From: Hymenobacter rigui
Lineage (GTDB): Bacteria > Bacteroidota > Bacteroidia > Cytophagales > Hymenobacteraceae
Length of the DNA: 64,000 bases
Reading direction: 5' to 3'
NCBI RefSeq assembly: GCF_003944715.1
Contig: NZ_RWIT01000013.1
Span: 54,395 to 118,394, forward strand
Each line of letters starts with the position of its first letter. Within the stretch, counting starts at the first letter, position 1. This document shows, in pieces, positions 36,412 through 44,835 of the stretch. The position numbers and the translations under genes are program-made. The notes beneath the pieces are model-generated. The model was not told where the DNA came from. It did no database searches and saw nothing but the letters and a program-made list of their open reading frames with translations.

Positions 36412-37124
36412 TTACTTGCACGTCTGGACCAGCGCCGTTACGCTGAGGGTAGCCGTCGCGTCGGTCGTGTAGTTGTCGTTGTTTACGCACACAAACAGCT
36501 GCCGCGTGCCCGGGGGCAGCGTGATGGGCCGGGTTTCTTGCGGCGTGTTCACGGCTGCTCGCAGGCAGGCATTGCCGTTGGTGATAGTGCCTTTGGTGGC
36601 CAGAAACTGTTGCGCCGCGGCTGGGTCGGCGGTGATGAACCAATGGCATTTGGTGCTGACCGTTGGCGGGGCATTGTTCCCCTGCTTGGTGAGGGCCGTA
36701 GCCGCGGTGCCCAGTAGGGCCGGGGCGGCCGTGCCGCCGCTGCTGGCTACGGCCGCTACCGCCAGCGCCGTCGACCAGGAAATGGGGGGCTGCCCCTCGT
36801 CGCGCACGTCAAGCTTATAGACCACGCCCACCGTCCCGTCCGGAATATCCACGGTAAACACGTTGCGGCTGCTGTGTATGCAGTTGCTGCAGTGCAGCGT
36901 GGCGTTGCTCAGCGGCAACGCGTCCTGCACCACGGCCCGGCACTTGATTTCCCGCCCGTCCTCGCGCCAGCTGCGAAAATCCGCCTGCTGCACGCCATTC
37001 AGGTACGTACCCCGGAAGCTGACCAAGCCGTTCTCGTGCCAGCCGCAGCACAGCCCGTGCGGTTTGTCGGGCTTTTCGCCCGCGAGCTTGCCTTCCCACT
37101 GCTTCTTCCACGACGGGTAGAAGT
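36412..37124 (-). pseudogene. MORN/YwqK-like protein, C-terminal half, split by transposon
   Basis: Reading from the insertion junction at 37124, the open frame is TTC TAC CCG... (F-Y-P-S-W-K-K-Q-W-E-G-K) and runs to the stop at 36412. The first part has a MORN-like repeat (GLCCGWHENGLVSFRGTYLNGVQQ). The rest is a Cys-containing beta-rich domain ending SVTALVQTCK. The N-terminal half with signal peptide is at 47448-47667, on the far side of the 10.3-kb element. Joining the halves across one copy of the target duplication restores ...VRDYFYPSW.... The original protein was probably secreted; its function is unknown. Confidence 0.8.
37119..37124. repeat. Target-site duplication, left copy
   Basis: AGAAGT flanks the left inverted repeat and recurs at 47448-47453 beside the right one. 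The end bases are ambiguous because the repeat start and duplication share sequence, so a 4- to 6-bp duplication, including the 5 bp expected for Tn3-family insertion, is compatible. Confidence 0.7.
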
Positions 37125-37162
37125 GGCCTTGGTTAAAAGTTTAGTACAAAGGTTAAACGCCC
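37125..37162 (+). repeat. Left 38-bp terminal inverted repeat
   Basis: It begins GGCCTTGGTTAAAAGTTT and differs from the reverse complement of 47410-47447 at 5 of 38 positions. The 38-bp length is characteristic of Tn3-family ends. Confidence 0.85.
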
Positions 37163-37255
37163 TTTGCCAAATTAGAACGGACGTTGGGCAGTAAGCTGTG
37201 CTAATGCTGCTGCGTCAGCGTCACGCTCTGGTTACCCTATACCTGCTTACTACAC

Positions 37256-37545
37256 TCATTTGGTTGGCCGTAACTTGAGCCGTTGCTGGTACTGCGCCAG
37301 CGTACGCCGTACCTCGCCGACGGAGTGTAGACCATTGAGGGAGAGATAAGGAGTTTGGTCTGGATGGTAAGGGAGGCGGCCGGCACGGCTCCGCCCGGCG
37401 CACCGAAACACCTGTGTCTGCCACTCCGAAATGCGTCCGACCAATTTCTCGCCTACTTCGTGTCTATCAACCTGCTGCACCTCGGCGTAAACCAGCGCCT
37501 TGGGAAGGTAGTATCCGCTTCGTCAGGCTTTCGCTGGGCCTCGCC
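37256..37545 (-). pseudogene. C-terminal remnant of an unidentified gene
   Basis: The frame read on the minus strand (YYLPKALVYAEVQQVDRHEVGEK, then ...VRRTLAQYQQRLKLRPTK) has protein-like composition but is blocked by a stop just upstream and lacks a plausible start. I do not recognise the family. Confidence 0.35.
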
Positions 37546-37578
37546 TCGCTGTACTATATCGGCCTCTGAAAAGCCGAA

Positions 37579-37719
37579 GTGCCTGCCCCATTCGATTCCA
37601 ACTCCATTCTTGCCACCGTCATCATCGGCCCCGACGGCCAGGTGGTCACCTGCCACGACGGCATGGCCGCGTACTACACCCCCGAGTTCAAGGCCGCGCT
37701 GGAGAAGCTGGTTCGGTAA
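37579..37719 (+). pseudogene. C-terminal remnant, possibly redoxin-like
   Basis: A 46-codon frame ends ILATVIIGPDGQVVTCHDG followed by AAYYTPEFKAALEKLVR. The IIGPDGQVV turn is typical of the C-terminus of thioredoxin-fold or TlpA-like proteins. It is too short to be a complete member. Confidence 0.3.
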
Positions 37720-37807
37720 GCGGCGTTGGCAGGGTGGGCGGATGAGTGCCCGAAATGAGCGGGGAGGGTCCGCCCCGAGGTTATAGCAAACTGCCTACCT
37801 TGCCGCC

Positions 37808-38719
37808 ATGTCCGATTTTCGTCTGCGCGTATTTGCCACCGTGGCCCGGCATCTGAGCTTTACCAAGGCCGGGCAGGAGCTGTTTGTGAGCCAGCCGGCC
37901 GTCACCAAGCACATTCGTGAGCTGGAAGCCCGGTACGGCCAGCGCCTGTTGGAGCGGCGCGGCAACCGCGTGAGCCTCACCGAGGCCGGCCGCCTGCTGC
38001 ACGCCCACGCCGATGCCGCCGCCGCCGCCCAGCAGCAGCTCGAAGACCAGCTCCTGGCCCTGCGTGACCCCGAAGAGGCCGCCGGCCGCCTGCGCCTGGG
38101 GGCCAGCACCACCTTGGCCCAGTACGTGCTGCCGGGGTTGCTGCCCGCCTTTCAGGCCCGCTACCCGCAGGTGCAGCTCTCGTTCCTGAACGCCAATTCC
38201 GAGCGCATTGCCGATGCCCTACTACGCGGCGAGCTGGATTTGGGCTTTGTAGAAGGCCGCACCAAAAGCCACGACCTGCACTACGAGCCGTTGCTGCCCG
38301 ACGAGTTGGTGGCCGTGCGCCGCGTCGCGCCCGGTTCCCCGCTCGCCACGCCGCTGTCCTTGGCCGAGGCCCTGGCCCACCCGCTGGTGTTGCGCGAGCG
38401 GGGCTCGGGCACGCTGGAAATTCTCGAATTTGCTCTGCGGGCGCAGCACATTAAGCTCAGCAGCCTTTCCGTAGCCCTTTACCTGGACAATACGGAAGCC
38501 ATCAAGCGCTACCTCGAAGCCGCGCCGGCGGCCCTGGGATTCGTGTCGCGCCGGGCCCTGGACCGCGAGCTGGCGGCTGGACTGCTCGAAATCGTGCCCA
38601 TCAAAGGGCTGCACCTGGCCCGGCAGTTCGAGGCACTCTGGGTGCAGGGACAGGTGCTGGCCCGGCCGGCCCAGCGGTTTCTGAGCTTCGTGCAGGGGCA
38701 ATTCAAGGGGGCCAAATAA
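37808..38719 (+). CDS. LysR-family regulator next to YeiH
   Basis: This 303-residue LysR protein has an N-terminal winged helix (LSFTKAGQELFVSQPAVTKHIRELE, residues 16-40) and a periplasmic-binding-like effector domain (LRLGASTTLAQYVLPGLLPAF). It is upstream of and codirectional with the YeiH gene, echoing the yeiE-yeiH pair of enterobacteria, where YeiE responds to sulfite. The likely target is the three-half-site array at 38912-38936. The sulfur-compound ligand is inferred from this synteny. Confidence 0.88.
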   Translation: MSDFRLRVFATVARHLSFTKAGQELFVSQPAVTKHIRELEARYGQRLLERRGNRVSLTEAGRLLHAHADAAAAAQQQLEDQLLALRDPEEAAGRLRLGASTTLAQYVLPGLLPAFQARYPQVQLSFLNANSERIADALLRGELDLGFVEGRTKSHDLHYEPLLPDELVAVRRVAPGSPLATPLSLAEALAHPLVLRERGSGTLEILEFALRAQHIKLSSLSVALYLDNTEAIKRYLEAAPAALGFVSRRALDRELAAGLLEIVPIKGLHLARQFEALWVQGQVLARPAQRFLSFVQGQFKGAK

Positions 38720-38911
38720 AGGCTGGCGATGCCGGATAACCATTCGGTGTCAGCTGGCAGCGGCTGTACTTATACAGCAGGAGGTGAACCGGGTGGTTCG
38801 TCCAACGGCAGATTGGCGATGGCACAGGTCTGCCGGTGCCGTAACAACTGCTGCCACGGCCATCCGGGCGGCTCAAGACTGGCGGGAATGCAAAAATCAG
38901 CTATTCTATAA

Positions 38912-38936
38912 ATAACTTTTGGTTATGCAGGATAAC
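38912..38936 (+). promoter_or_regulatory. LysR operator: three evenly spaced half-sites
   Basis: The sequence is ATAAC-N5-GTTAT-N5-ATAAC, so two perfect palindromes share the middle half-site at 10-bp (one helical turn) phasing. Each contains the LysR T-N11-A core. It is 33 bp upstream of the -7 element TATATTTG. Confidence 0.65.
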
Positions 38937-38969
38937 ACGATTGGATAATCCTTTGCGTAGGGGTCGCCG

Positions 38970-38977
38970 TATATTTG
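38970..38977 (+). promoter_or_regulatory. YeiH promoter -7 element
   Basis: TATATTTG matches the Bacteroidota -7 consensus TAnnTTTG exactly and is 25 bp before the yeiH start. The nearest TTTG (38952-38955) is closer than usual for a -33 box, consistent with a promoter needing an activator. Confidence 0.6.
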
Positions 38978-39002
38978 CCTCAGAAACAACCCCCTCCCGC
39001 TC

Positions 39003-40073
39003 ATGGCACTCCCGGTTCATTCCGCAACTCCGCAAGCCCCTGATTCGCCGCTCGCTCCCGCTCCGGCGCAGGAACCGGCCGCTCCTGAATTCAACGAAAC
39101 CACCGGCTTCTTCCGCCACCTGCACACGCCCCGCGTGCTGTTCGGGCAGGATTTCACCCTGAAGCAGGTGGTGTTCGTGCTGTTCTTCGTGTTCTGCCTC
39201 ACGCCCTGGGCCTCGCCGCCCATTGCCCTGGCCCTGGGCTTGGTGCTGGCCCAGACCATCGGCAACCCCTTCACTACCCAAACCAAAAAGGCCACGGCCA
39301 AGCTGCTGCAGTTCTCGGTTATCGGGCTGGGCTTCGGCATGAACGCCCACGCGGCGGTGCAGGCCGGCAAGGAGGGCATCCTGTTCACGGTGGTGTCCAT
39401 CTTCGGCACGCTGCTGCTGGGCCTGGTGGTGGGCCGGTGGTTGGGGCTGGGCCGGCACGTGGTGCATCTGATTTCGTGCGGCACCGCCATTTGCGGCGGC
39501 TCGGCCATCGCGGCCATCGGGCCGGTGCTGCGGGCCAAGGACGAGGAGATGTCGGTGGCCCTGGGCACGGTGTTCGTGCTCAACGCGCTGGCCCTGTTTG
39601 CCTTCCCGCCCATCGGCCACGCGCTGGCCATGACTCAGAACCAGTTCGGCCTTTGGTGCGCCATTGCCATCCACGACACCAGTTCGGTGGTGGGCGCGGC
39701 GGCCGCCTACGGCAATAAAGCCCTGGAAGTAGCCACCACCGTGAAGCTGGCCCGGGCCCTGTGGATTATCCCGATTTCCATTGGCACGGCCATGATTTTC
39801 AAGCAGAAGGGCGTCAAGGTGAAAATTCCCTATTTCATCTTCGGCTTCATCGCCGCCATGCTGCTCAACACCTTCGTGCCCGCCGCCAAGCCCCTGGGCC
39901 CGGTGATGGTGAACCTGGCCAAAATCGGCCTCACGGTGACGCTGTTTTTCATCGGCGCGGGCCTGTCGGCCAAGGTGGTGCGCTCGGTGGGCATCAAGCC
40001 CTACGTGCTGGGCATCCTGCTCTGGTTGGTGATTTCGACTGGCTCGCTCTACGTGATTCTGCACACGGTATAG
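39003..40073 (+). CDS. yeiH: YeiH-family putative sulfate/sulfite exporter
   Basis: The 356-residue protein has a soluble N-terminal stretch (about 45 residues) and about ten membrane helices. It carries the YeiH (UPF0324) signature HLISCGTAICGGSAIAAIGPVL and the second motif IAIHDTSSVVGAAAAYG. Family members are proposed to export sulfite or sulfate-like anions. The LysR gene upstream and the operator between them suggest inducible expression. Substrate assignment comes from family and context. Confidence 0.88.
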   Translation: MALPVHSATPQAPDSPLAPAPAQEPAAPEFNETTGFFRHLHTPRVLFGQDFTLKQVVFVLFFVFCLTPWASPPIALALGLVLAQTIGNPFTTQTKKATAKLLQFSVIGLGFGMNAHAAVQAGKEGILFTVVSIFGTLLLGLVVGRWLGLGRHVVHLISCGTAICGGSAIAAIGPVLRAKDEEMSVALGTVFVLNALALFAFPPIGHALAMTQNQFGLWCAIAIHDTSSVVGAAAAYGNKALEVATTVKLARALWIIPISIGTAMIFKQKGVKVKIPYFIFGFIAAMLLNTFVPAAKPLGPVMVNLAKIGLTVTLFFIGAGLSAKVVRSVGIKPYVLGILLWLVISTGSLYVILHTV

Positions 40074-40135
40074 CGCAAAGCGCACGGAGGAAGTTGGACT
40101 ACCGAAGCAGCTAGAACAACCTCATTTTCAATGCC

Positions 40136-40798
40136 ATGCGCATCACCAAATACATTCATTCCTGTTTGCTGTTCGAACTCGACGGCCAACAGATTCTTTT
40201 CGACCCGGGCAAGTTTTCCTTCATCGAAGGCTTGGTGCACCCCGAGGTTTTCAAAGACGTATCGGTCATCATCATCACCCACAACCACCCCGACCACCTC
40301 GACGTGGCGGCGCTTCAGAAAATCGTGGCCCTGCGTCAGGTCATTATCATCTCTAACCGCGAGGTGGCAACCGAACTGAAAGCGCACGGCCTCACGGTGC
40401 AAATCCACGAGGAAGGTCGCCTAGACTTGGGCGTGTTTCAGCTGCTGGCCCTTCCGGTGCAGCACGAGGCCATTCTCGACAGCCCCTTGCCGCAAATGAC
40501 CGCCTGGCTGGTGAATGGCAAGGTGCTAAATCCCGCCGACTCTTTTGCTAACAATTTGTTGCCCTTCGCGGGGGTGGAAATGCTCCTGCTGCCCGTCACC
40601 GCGCCTTTTCTCACGGAGCTGGTGGTGGCCGATTTCGCCCTGAAAATGCGTCCCAGGCAAATTTTGCCCGTACACGACGGCTACCTCAAGCCCTTCTTCA
40701 TCCAGCAGCGCTACGAGAACTACGGGCCGTATTTTGAGAAGCACGGCATCGTGTTTCACCGGCTGGCCGAACCGGGCGATGCCATTACCCTCCCGTAG
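40136..40798 (+). CDS. MBL-fold metal-dependent hydrolase (UlaG-like)
   Basis: This 220-residue cytoplasmic protein has the metallo-beta-lactamase motif THNHPDHLD (residues 44-52) and later His/Asp ligands (QHEA, HDGYLKPF). It resembles small MBL hydrolases such as UlaG-like lactonases. The substrate is unknown. It lies 63 nt after yeiH and 12 nt before the DUF202 gene, so the three may be cotranscribed. Confidence 0.82.
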   Translation: MRITKYIHSCLLFELDGQQILFDPGKFSFIEGLVHPEVFKDVSVIIITHNHPDHLDVAALQKIVALRQVIIISNREVATELKAHGLTVQIHEEGRLDLGVFQLLALPVQHEAILDSPLPQMTAWLVNGKVLNPADSFANNLLPFAGVEMLLLPVTAPFLTELVVADFALKMRPRQILPVHDGYLKPFFIQQRYENYGPYFEKHGIVFHRLAEPGDAITLP

Positions 40799-40809
40799 CC
40801 TACTCCCTT

Positions 40810-41094
40810 ATGCCGCTACCCCCCCCCACCAACCCACTCGCCCTCTCGGACCGGCTGGCCCTGCAACGGACCCGGCTGGCCAATGAGCGCACTTTGCTCA
40901 CCTACGTGCGCACCAGCCTGGCGCTGGTGGGCTTCGGGCTGGCGCTCCTTCAGTTTCACCCCGAGCGGGGCGGCCGGTTGGGTTACTCCGCGCTGGCGGT
41001 GGCGGGGCTGGTGCTGACGGTCGGGCTGCTGCGCTTTCGGGCCCATTGCCGGGAATTGGCGGCCTGCCAGCTAGCAAGCGGCGAAGGTAGTTGA
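40810..41094 (+). CDS. DUF202-family small membrane protein
   Basis: The 94-residue protein has the DUF202 start LALQRTRLANERTLLTYVRTS (residues 16-36) and two membrane helices (LALVGFGLALLQF and LGYSALAVAGLVLTVGLL). The function of the family is not known. It is the last gene of the plus-strand cargo group and is followed by a bidirectional terminator. Confidence 0.85.
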   Translation: MPLPPPTNPLALSDRLALQRTRLANERTLLTYVRTSLALVGFGLALLQFHPERGGRLGYSALAVAGLVLTVGLLRFRAHCRELAACQLASGEGS

Positions 41095-41146
41095 GCAACA
41101 AAAAACCCCGGTGCTACCCGAAGCAAAAGCGTTTGCGCCCCTAAAA

Positions 41147-41178
41147 AAGCCCCTGATGCGACATGCACCAGGGGCCTT
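41147..41178. terminator. Bidirectional terminator
   Basis: AAAAAAGCCCCTGATGC and GCACCAGGGGCCTTCTT form a stem of about 11 pairs, with one bulge and one wobble, around GACAT. It lies between convergent genes with stops at 41094 and 41196. Confidence 0.75.
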
Positions 41179-41195
41179 CTTGGTCAGCAGCCGGC

Positions 41196-42668
41196 TTACG
41201 GCTGCGTGAGCGTGACCGCGCCGGCCGGGTTTTTGTCGCCGAGCACCACCACGGCGAACCGGCCTGCCAGCCGCAGCCGAATCTGGTAGTAGGCGTTGAC
41301 TTCGACTGCGCCACCATCATCGGTTTTGAAGGAAATGACCGGCTCCGGGGCCACCAATGCGGTTTTGCTGTCCGACAGGTACAGGGTGTAGGTGGTGTTG
41401 GCGGCCAGCTGCTTGAGGGCCAGTACCATTTCGTCGAGGTCTTCGGTGGGGCGGATGGTGGCCCCGCCGCCCACGCCGGGCACCGGCTGCGTACCCACGG
41501 GCACCAGGCGGATGTTCACCGGCGTCACCGGCGTGAAGGCTTCCAGCCCACTGGCGCCGGGGCTGCCACCGCCGGCTTTCACCACGTAGAGCAGGGCCTG
41601 CGGGGCCTGGCCGCTGCCGGTTTCGGTGAGCTTGGTGTTGGTTTTGGTGTCGATGCTGACCAGCGCGTCGCCGTTTTCCAGGCCCACGTAGAGCTTGCTG
41701 CCGTCGCCGTTGGGCCACACACCGTGCGGGTTGGCCCCCACCGGGATAGTGGCCAGCAGCTGGCGCTGGCGCGAATACACCTTCACCGCGTTTTCGCCGC
41801 CCACGGTTACGTAAGCGAAGTCGCCGGCGCTGGCCCCGCTGAAGCGGGTGCCGCCGCCGGGGCCGGCCATGTTCACATGGTTGGTGCCGGGGCCGGTGTC
41901 AATCACGCCTTCCACGGCGTAGGTCTGGGCGTTCACCACGGTCACCTTGCCCACGTCTTTGTGGGTCATCCAGACCTGCTGGCCGTCCTCGGTCACCACC
42001 AGGTTGGGCGAGAACTTGCTCACCACCGGCACCCGGGCAATGACCTCGCGCTTCTTCACATCAATTACGTCGAGCGTAGCGGTTTCGGAGTGGTCCACGA
42101 AGGCCACTTTGCCATCGGGCCGGAACACGACCATGCTCGGCTCGTGCTCGGTGGCAATGTTTTTCACCACCTGCATTTTCTCCACGTCAATCACCGTCAC
42201 GTAATCCTTGCCGCGCACCGCCACCCAGAACTGTCTGCCGTCGGGCGTGAAAAAGCCCTCGTGGGGGTTGCGGTCCACGTATACCTTGCCCTTGACGGTG
42301 TTGGTGGCTAGGTCGATAAAAATCACCGCGTTGGTGAGGGTGGCAATCACGCCCAGCGTCTTGCCATCGGGCGACACCCCCAGCCCGTGCACGTTGGACT
42401 CCATGTCGTAGAGCGGGCTCAGAAACTCGGGCCGGCCCTTGCCCAAGCGAATCACGCCCAGCAGCCGGTTGGTGCTCGGGTCGTGCACCGACACCGTGTT
42501 CGATGACTGGTCGGCCAGGTACACCCGGTCGGCGGCGCTGGCTGCGATGGGGCCGGGGTCGGGCGGAATGACCATGTCGGGCTCGGTTTCCTCGCTGTTC
42601 TTTTTCGAGCAGGCCCCGAGCAACAGCGTGGCTGCCAGGGCCCAGGTGGATAAGGTAGTGATGCGCAT
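41196..42668 (-). CDS. YncE-like seven-bladed beta-propeller lipoprotein
   Basis: This 490-residue lipoprotein has the lipobox LLLGACS. Repeated YVTN-type blades follow: VYLADQSSNTVSVHDPSTN, HGLGVSPDGKTLGV, TVIDVEKMQVV and YVTVGGENAVKVYS. About 120 residues of a C-terminal beta domain end the chain. YncE-like propellers are periplasmic and some bind DNA or metals. The neighbouring paralogue (42711-44117) shares the fold but lacks the lipobox. Both lie downstream of a DUF305 gene. Confidence 0.82.
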   Translation of the reverse strand: MRITTLSTWALAATLLLGACSKKNSEETEPDMVIPPDPGPIAASAADRVYLADQSSNTVSVHDPSTNRLLGVIRLGKGRPEFLSPLYDMESNVHGLGVSPDGKTLGVIATLTNAVIFIDLATNTVKGKVYVDRNPHEGFFTPDGRQFWVAVRGKDYVTVIDVEKMQVVKNIATEHEPSMVVFRPDGKVAFVDHSETATLDVIDVKKREVIARVPVVSKFSPNLVVTEDGQQVWMTHKDVGKVTVVNAQTYAVEGVIDTGPGTNHVNMAGPGGGTRFSGASAGDFAYVTVGGENAVKVYSRQRQLLATIPVGANPHGVWPNGDGSKLYVGLENGDALVSIDTKTNTKLTETGSGQAPQALLYVVKAGGGSPGASGLEAFTPVTPVNIRLVPVGTQPVPGVGGGATIRPTEDLDEMVLALKQLAANTTYTLYLSDSKTALVAPEPVISFKTDDGGAVEVNAYYQIRLRLAGRFAVVVLGDKNPAGAVTLTQP

Positions 42669-42710
42669 GGAGGGATGAAATGCTGGTTTTGCCGCCCAGT
42701 CTAAGCCGGA

Positions 42711-44117
42711 CTATTCGGCCAGTAAAGCGGGTTCACCGTCAGTGGTTTTGGGTGCGACGATTACCCGCGAAAACTTTTTGCCCGCTGGGTTCAACTCGCC
42801 GCCCGCGATGCGCTGCACCGGCCCCAGGGCCTGGCCCATGGCCCCGCCTTTGGCATCGGTGCGCACGGTGGTCAGGGCGTAGTCGCGCGCGTAGGGCGCT
42901 TTGGTGCCGCTGGTCAGGAAGATGTCGTAGTCGGTGTTCGGCGTCAGGCCGCGCAGGGCGAAGGTGGCCAAATCCACCAGCCCTTCCGAGCGCAGCGTCA
43001 TGGTGCCGGTGGCGGGGCCAGCGGTGGGCGGCTTGAGCGTCCGCACCACGGCGGGCTGGTCAACCAGCTGCCGGCCGAGGCCGGTGTTTGTGGCCGCGCC
43101 GGCAGGCACGGCGTTGGGCACGTACATCAGCGCCATTGGGGCCTGGCCTACCTTGATTTTGGCCAGCACCCGGTTGCTGGCCGTGCTGATGGCCACGGCG
43201 GAGTCGCCGTTTTCCAGGCCCACGTACATCCGGCTGCCGTCGCCCGAGGGCCAGATGCCGTGCGGATTAGCCCCCACCGGAATGGTGGCCAGCTGCTTGA
43301 AGCCCGGGGCGCGGCTGTACACCTTCACTACGTCCTCGCCGCCTACGGTCACGTAGGCCAGCTTGCCGGCCGCCACATCCACCGTGGCCACGTGGTTGGT
43401 GACGGGGCCGGTTGTCAGCACGCCGCTGATGGTGAGCGTCTTGGTATCCAGTACCGATACCTTGCCCACATCCTTGTGGGTGAACCAGATTTGCTGGCCG
43501 TCTTTGGTGGGGAAGATGTTGGGCGAGAAGGGGCTCACCACCGGCACCTTTTTGATGACTTTGTAAGTGGCCACGTCCACCACGGCCAGCTCGGGCGAGA
43601 AGCTGGAGCACACAAAGGCGCGCTTGCCGTCGGGGCTGAAGGCAATCTGGCCGGGGCCGTTGGGCACGGGCACACGGCGGGTTTCGCGCATCGTGGCCAC
43701 GTCAATCACCGATAGGTAGTCCTCGCCGCGCACCGTTATCCAGGCCTCCTTGCCATCGGGCCGGAAGGTGGCCTCGTGCGGGGCCCGCCCCACGTACACA
43801 CTGCCTTTGATGACGTTAGTGGCCGTTTCGATGAAGGTCACGTTGTTGGAGCCCACCGACACCACGGCCAGCAGCTTATGGTCGGACGAAGCACCCAGGC
43901 CGTGTACCAGCGCCTGCCCCTTGTAGAGCGCCGAGAGCAAGTCGGGCTGCGGCTTACCCAGAATAATCTGGCCCAGCAGCTTGTTATCCATGGGGTCGAT
44001 AACCGAGACGGTGTTGGAAATCTGGTCGGCGGTGTACACCCGGTCGCGGTGGCTGACGACCTGAGCCGCCGCCACGCTGGAAATGAGCAGCAGGCCGGGG
44101 AGGAGAGGGAATTTCAT
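42711..44117 (-). CDS. YncE-like beta-propeller, secreted
   Basis: ATG 44117 starts a signal peptide (MKFPLLPGLLLISSVAAAQ); a start 24 nt further upstream is less likely. The 468-residue chain repeats the same blades as its neighbour (VYTADQISNTVSVIDP, ITVRGEDYLSVIDV, AYVTVGGEDVVKVYS, IPVGANPHGIWPSGDGS). A C-terminal domain ends in TTDGEPALLAE. The pair arose by duplication. A role in periplasmic metal or redox homeostasis is a guess from the neighbouring DUF305 gene. Confidence 0.82.
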   Translation of the reverse strand: MKFPLLPGLLLISSVAAAQVVSHRDRVYTADQISNTVSVIDPMDNKLLGQIILGKPQPDLLSALYKGQALVHGLGASSDHKLLAVVSVGSNNVTFIETATNVIKGSVYVGRAPHEATFRPDGKEAWITVRGEDYLSVIDVATMRETRRVPVPNGPGQIAFSPDGKRAFVCSSFSPELAVVDVATYKVIKKVPVVSPFSPNIFPTKDGQQIWFTHKDVGKVSVLDTKTLTISGVLTTGPVTNHVATVDVAAGKLAYVTVGGEDVVKVYSRAPGFKQLATIPVGANPHGIWPSGDGSRMYVGLENGDSAVAISTASNRVLAKIKVGQAPMALMYVPNAVPAGAATNTGLGRQLVDQPAVVRTLKPPTAGPATGTMTLRSEGLVDLATFALRGLTPNTDYDIFLTSGTKAPYARDYALTTVRTDAKGGAMGQALGPVQRIAGGELNPAGKKFSRVIVAPKTTDGEPALLAE

Positions 44118-44135
44118 GGGATAGGGAAAAAAGAA

Positions 44136-44232
44136 CGTCATGCTGAACGAAGTCGCAGCATCGCTACCTCTTTACTAATCAACACTTCTTCAACGAAGCG
44201 GTAGCGATGCTGCGACAAGCTCAGCATGACGG
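44136..44232. repeat. REP-like inverted repeat (CGTCATGCTGA family)
   Basis: The left arm (44136-44168) begins CGTCATGCTGA and ends TCGCAGCATCGCTACC. The right arm (44200-44232) is its near-complete reverse complement, differing only in a 5-6 bp central stretch. This GTCATGCTGA type of palindrome is a dispersed repeat in Bacteroidota genomes. It could end DUF305 transcription before the YncE gene. Confidence 0.75.
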
Positions 44233-44250
44233 TTTAAACGGAATTAGGTA

Positions 44251-44706
44251 CTATTTGCCAGGATTCTGCGTGCCCACGGGGTGCTGTTTCAGCCAGGCAG
44301 CCATCTGCTGAATCTCGACCTGCTGCTCGGCGATGATGCTTTGGGCCAGGCGGCGCAGGGCGGGGTCCTTGCCGTACAGCAACTGCAGACGGGCCATGTC
44401 CACGGCCCCCTGGTGGTGGGGCAGCATCATGGCCGCGAAGCTGGCGTCGATGTCGTCGGGGCGGGCCCCCTCCATGCGGCGCATGCCCTCGTCCATCACC
44501 ACCATCACCGAATCCATGCCGTGCTGGAAGGCGGCGACCGGGGTGCCGGGCGCGGCTGTGTGGTCCATCTTCAGGCCGGTCATGCCCGTCATGGAGTGGG
44601 TCGTGCCCGGCATTGATGTAGTACCAGCCGGGGTATGGTGTTGGGCGCGGGCCGTCGCGACTCCGCCGAAGGTGAAGGCCAGCAAAAAGAGGAAGGGTTT
44701 GGTCAT
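44251..44706 (-). CDS. DUF305 secreted protein
   Basis: ATG 44706 gives 151 residues with a signal peptide (MTKPFLFLLAFTFGGVATARAQ); a longer in-frame start is possible. A Met/His-rich linker (MPGTTHSMTGMTGLKMDH) precedes a single DUF305 unit (ASFAAMMLPHHQGAVDMARLQ, then IIAEQQVEIQQMAAWL). It is the fourth DUF305 protein in the window and shows that the transposon also carries metal-linked cargo. Confidence 0.86.
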   Translation of the reverse strand: MTKPFLFLLAFTFGGVATARAQHHTPAGTTSMPGTTHSMTGMTGLKMDHTAAPGTPVAAFQHGMDSVMVVMDEGMRRMEGARPDDIDASFAAMMLPHHQGAVDMARLQLLYGKDPALRRLAQSIIAEQQVEIQQMAAWLKQHPVGTQNPGK

Positions 44707-44835
44707 GTCGTGCGCTGTTGCCGTCCCATGAGTGGGGGGCTGGTGCACTAACGGGCAACTTCCAAAAATGAACGCCCGACACGGGCCAACTGGACCTATC
44801 CCGGGGTGAACTGGCCTTCCAGGTTCCGGGCCGGC

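Larger units (their letters stand above)
37163..37807. other. Degenerate region inside the transposon left end
   Basis: No intact gene is evident in about 645 bp. Two fragments can be seen. One is a minus-strand frame at 37256-37480 (VQQVDRHEVGEKLVGRISEWQ...) that looks like the C-terminus of a broken gene. The other is a plus-strand 46-codon frame at 37579-37719 (TVIIGPDGQVVTCHDG...) like the end of a redoxin-type protein. Confidence 0.5.

Noticed and set aside
37453..37656. Minus-strand 67-codon gene
   Set aside because: It spans two degenerate fragments in different frames and has no consistent protein signature.
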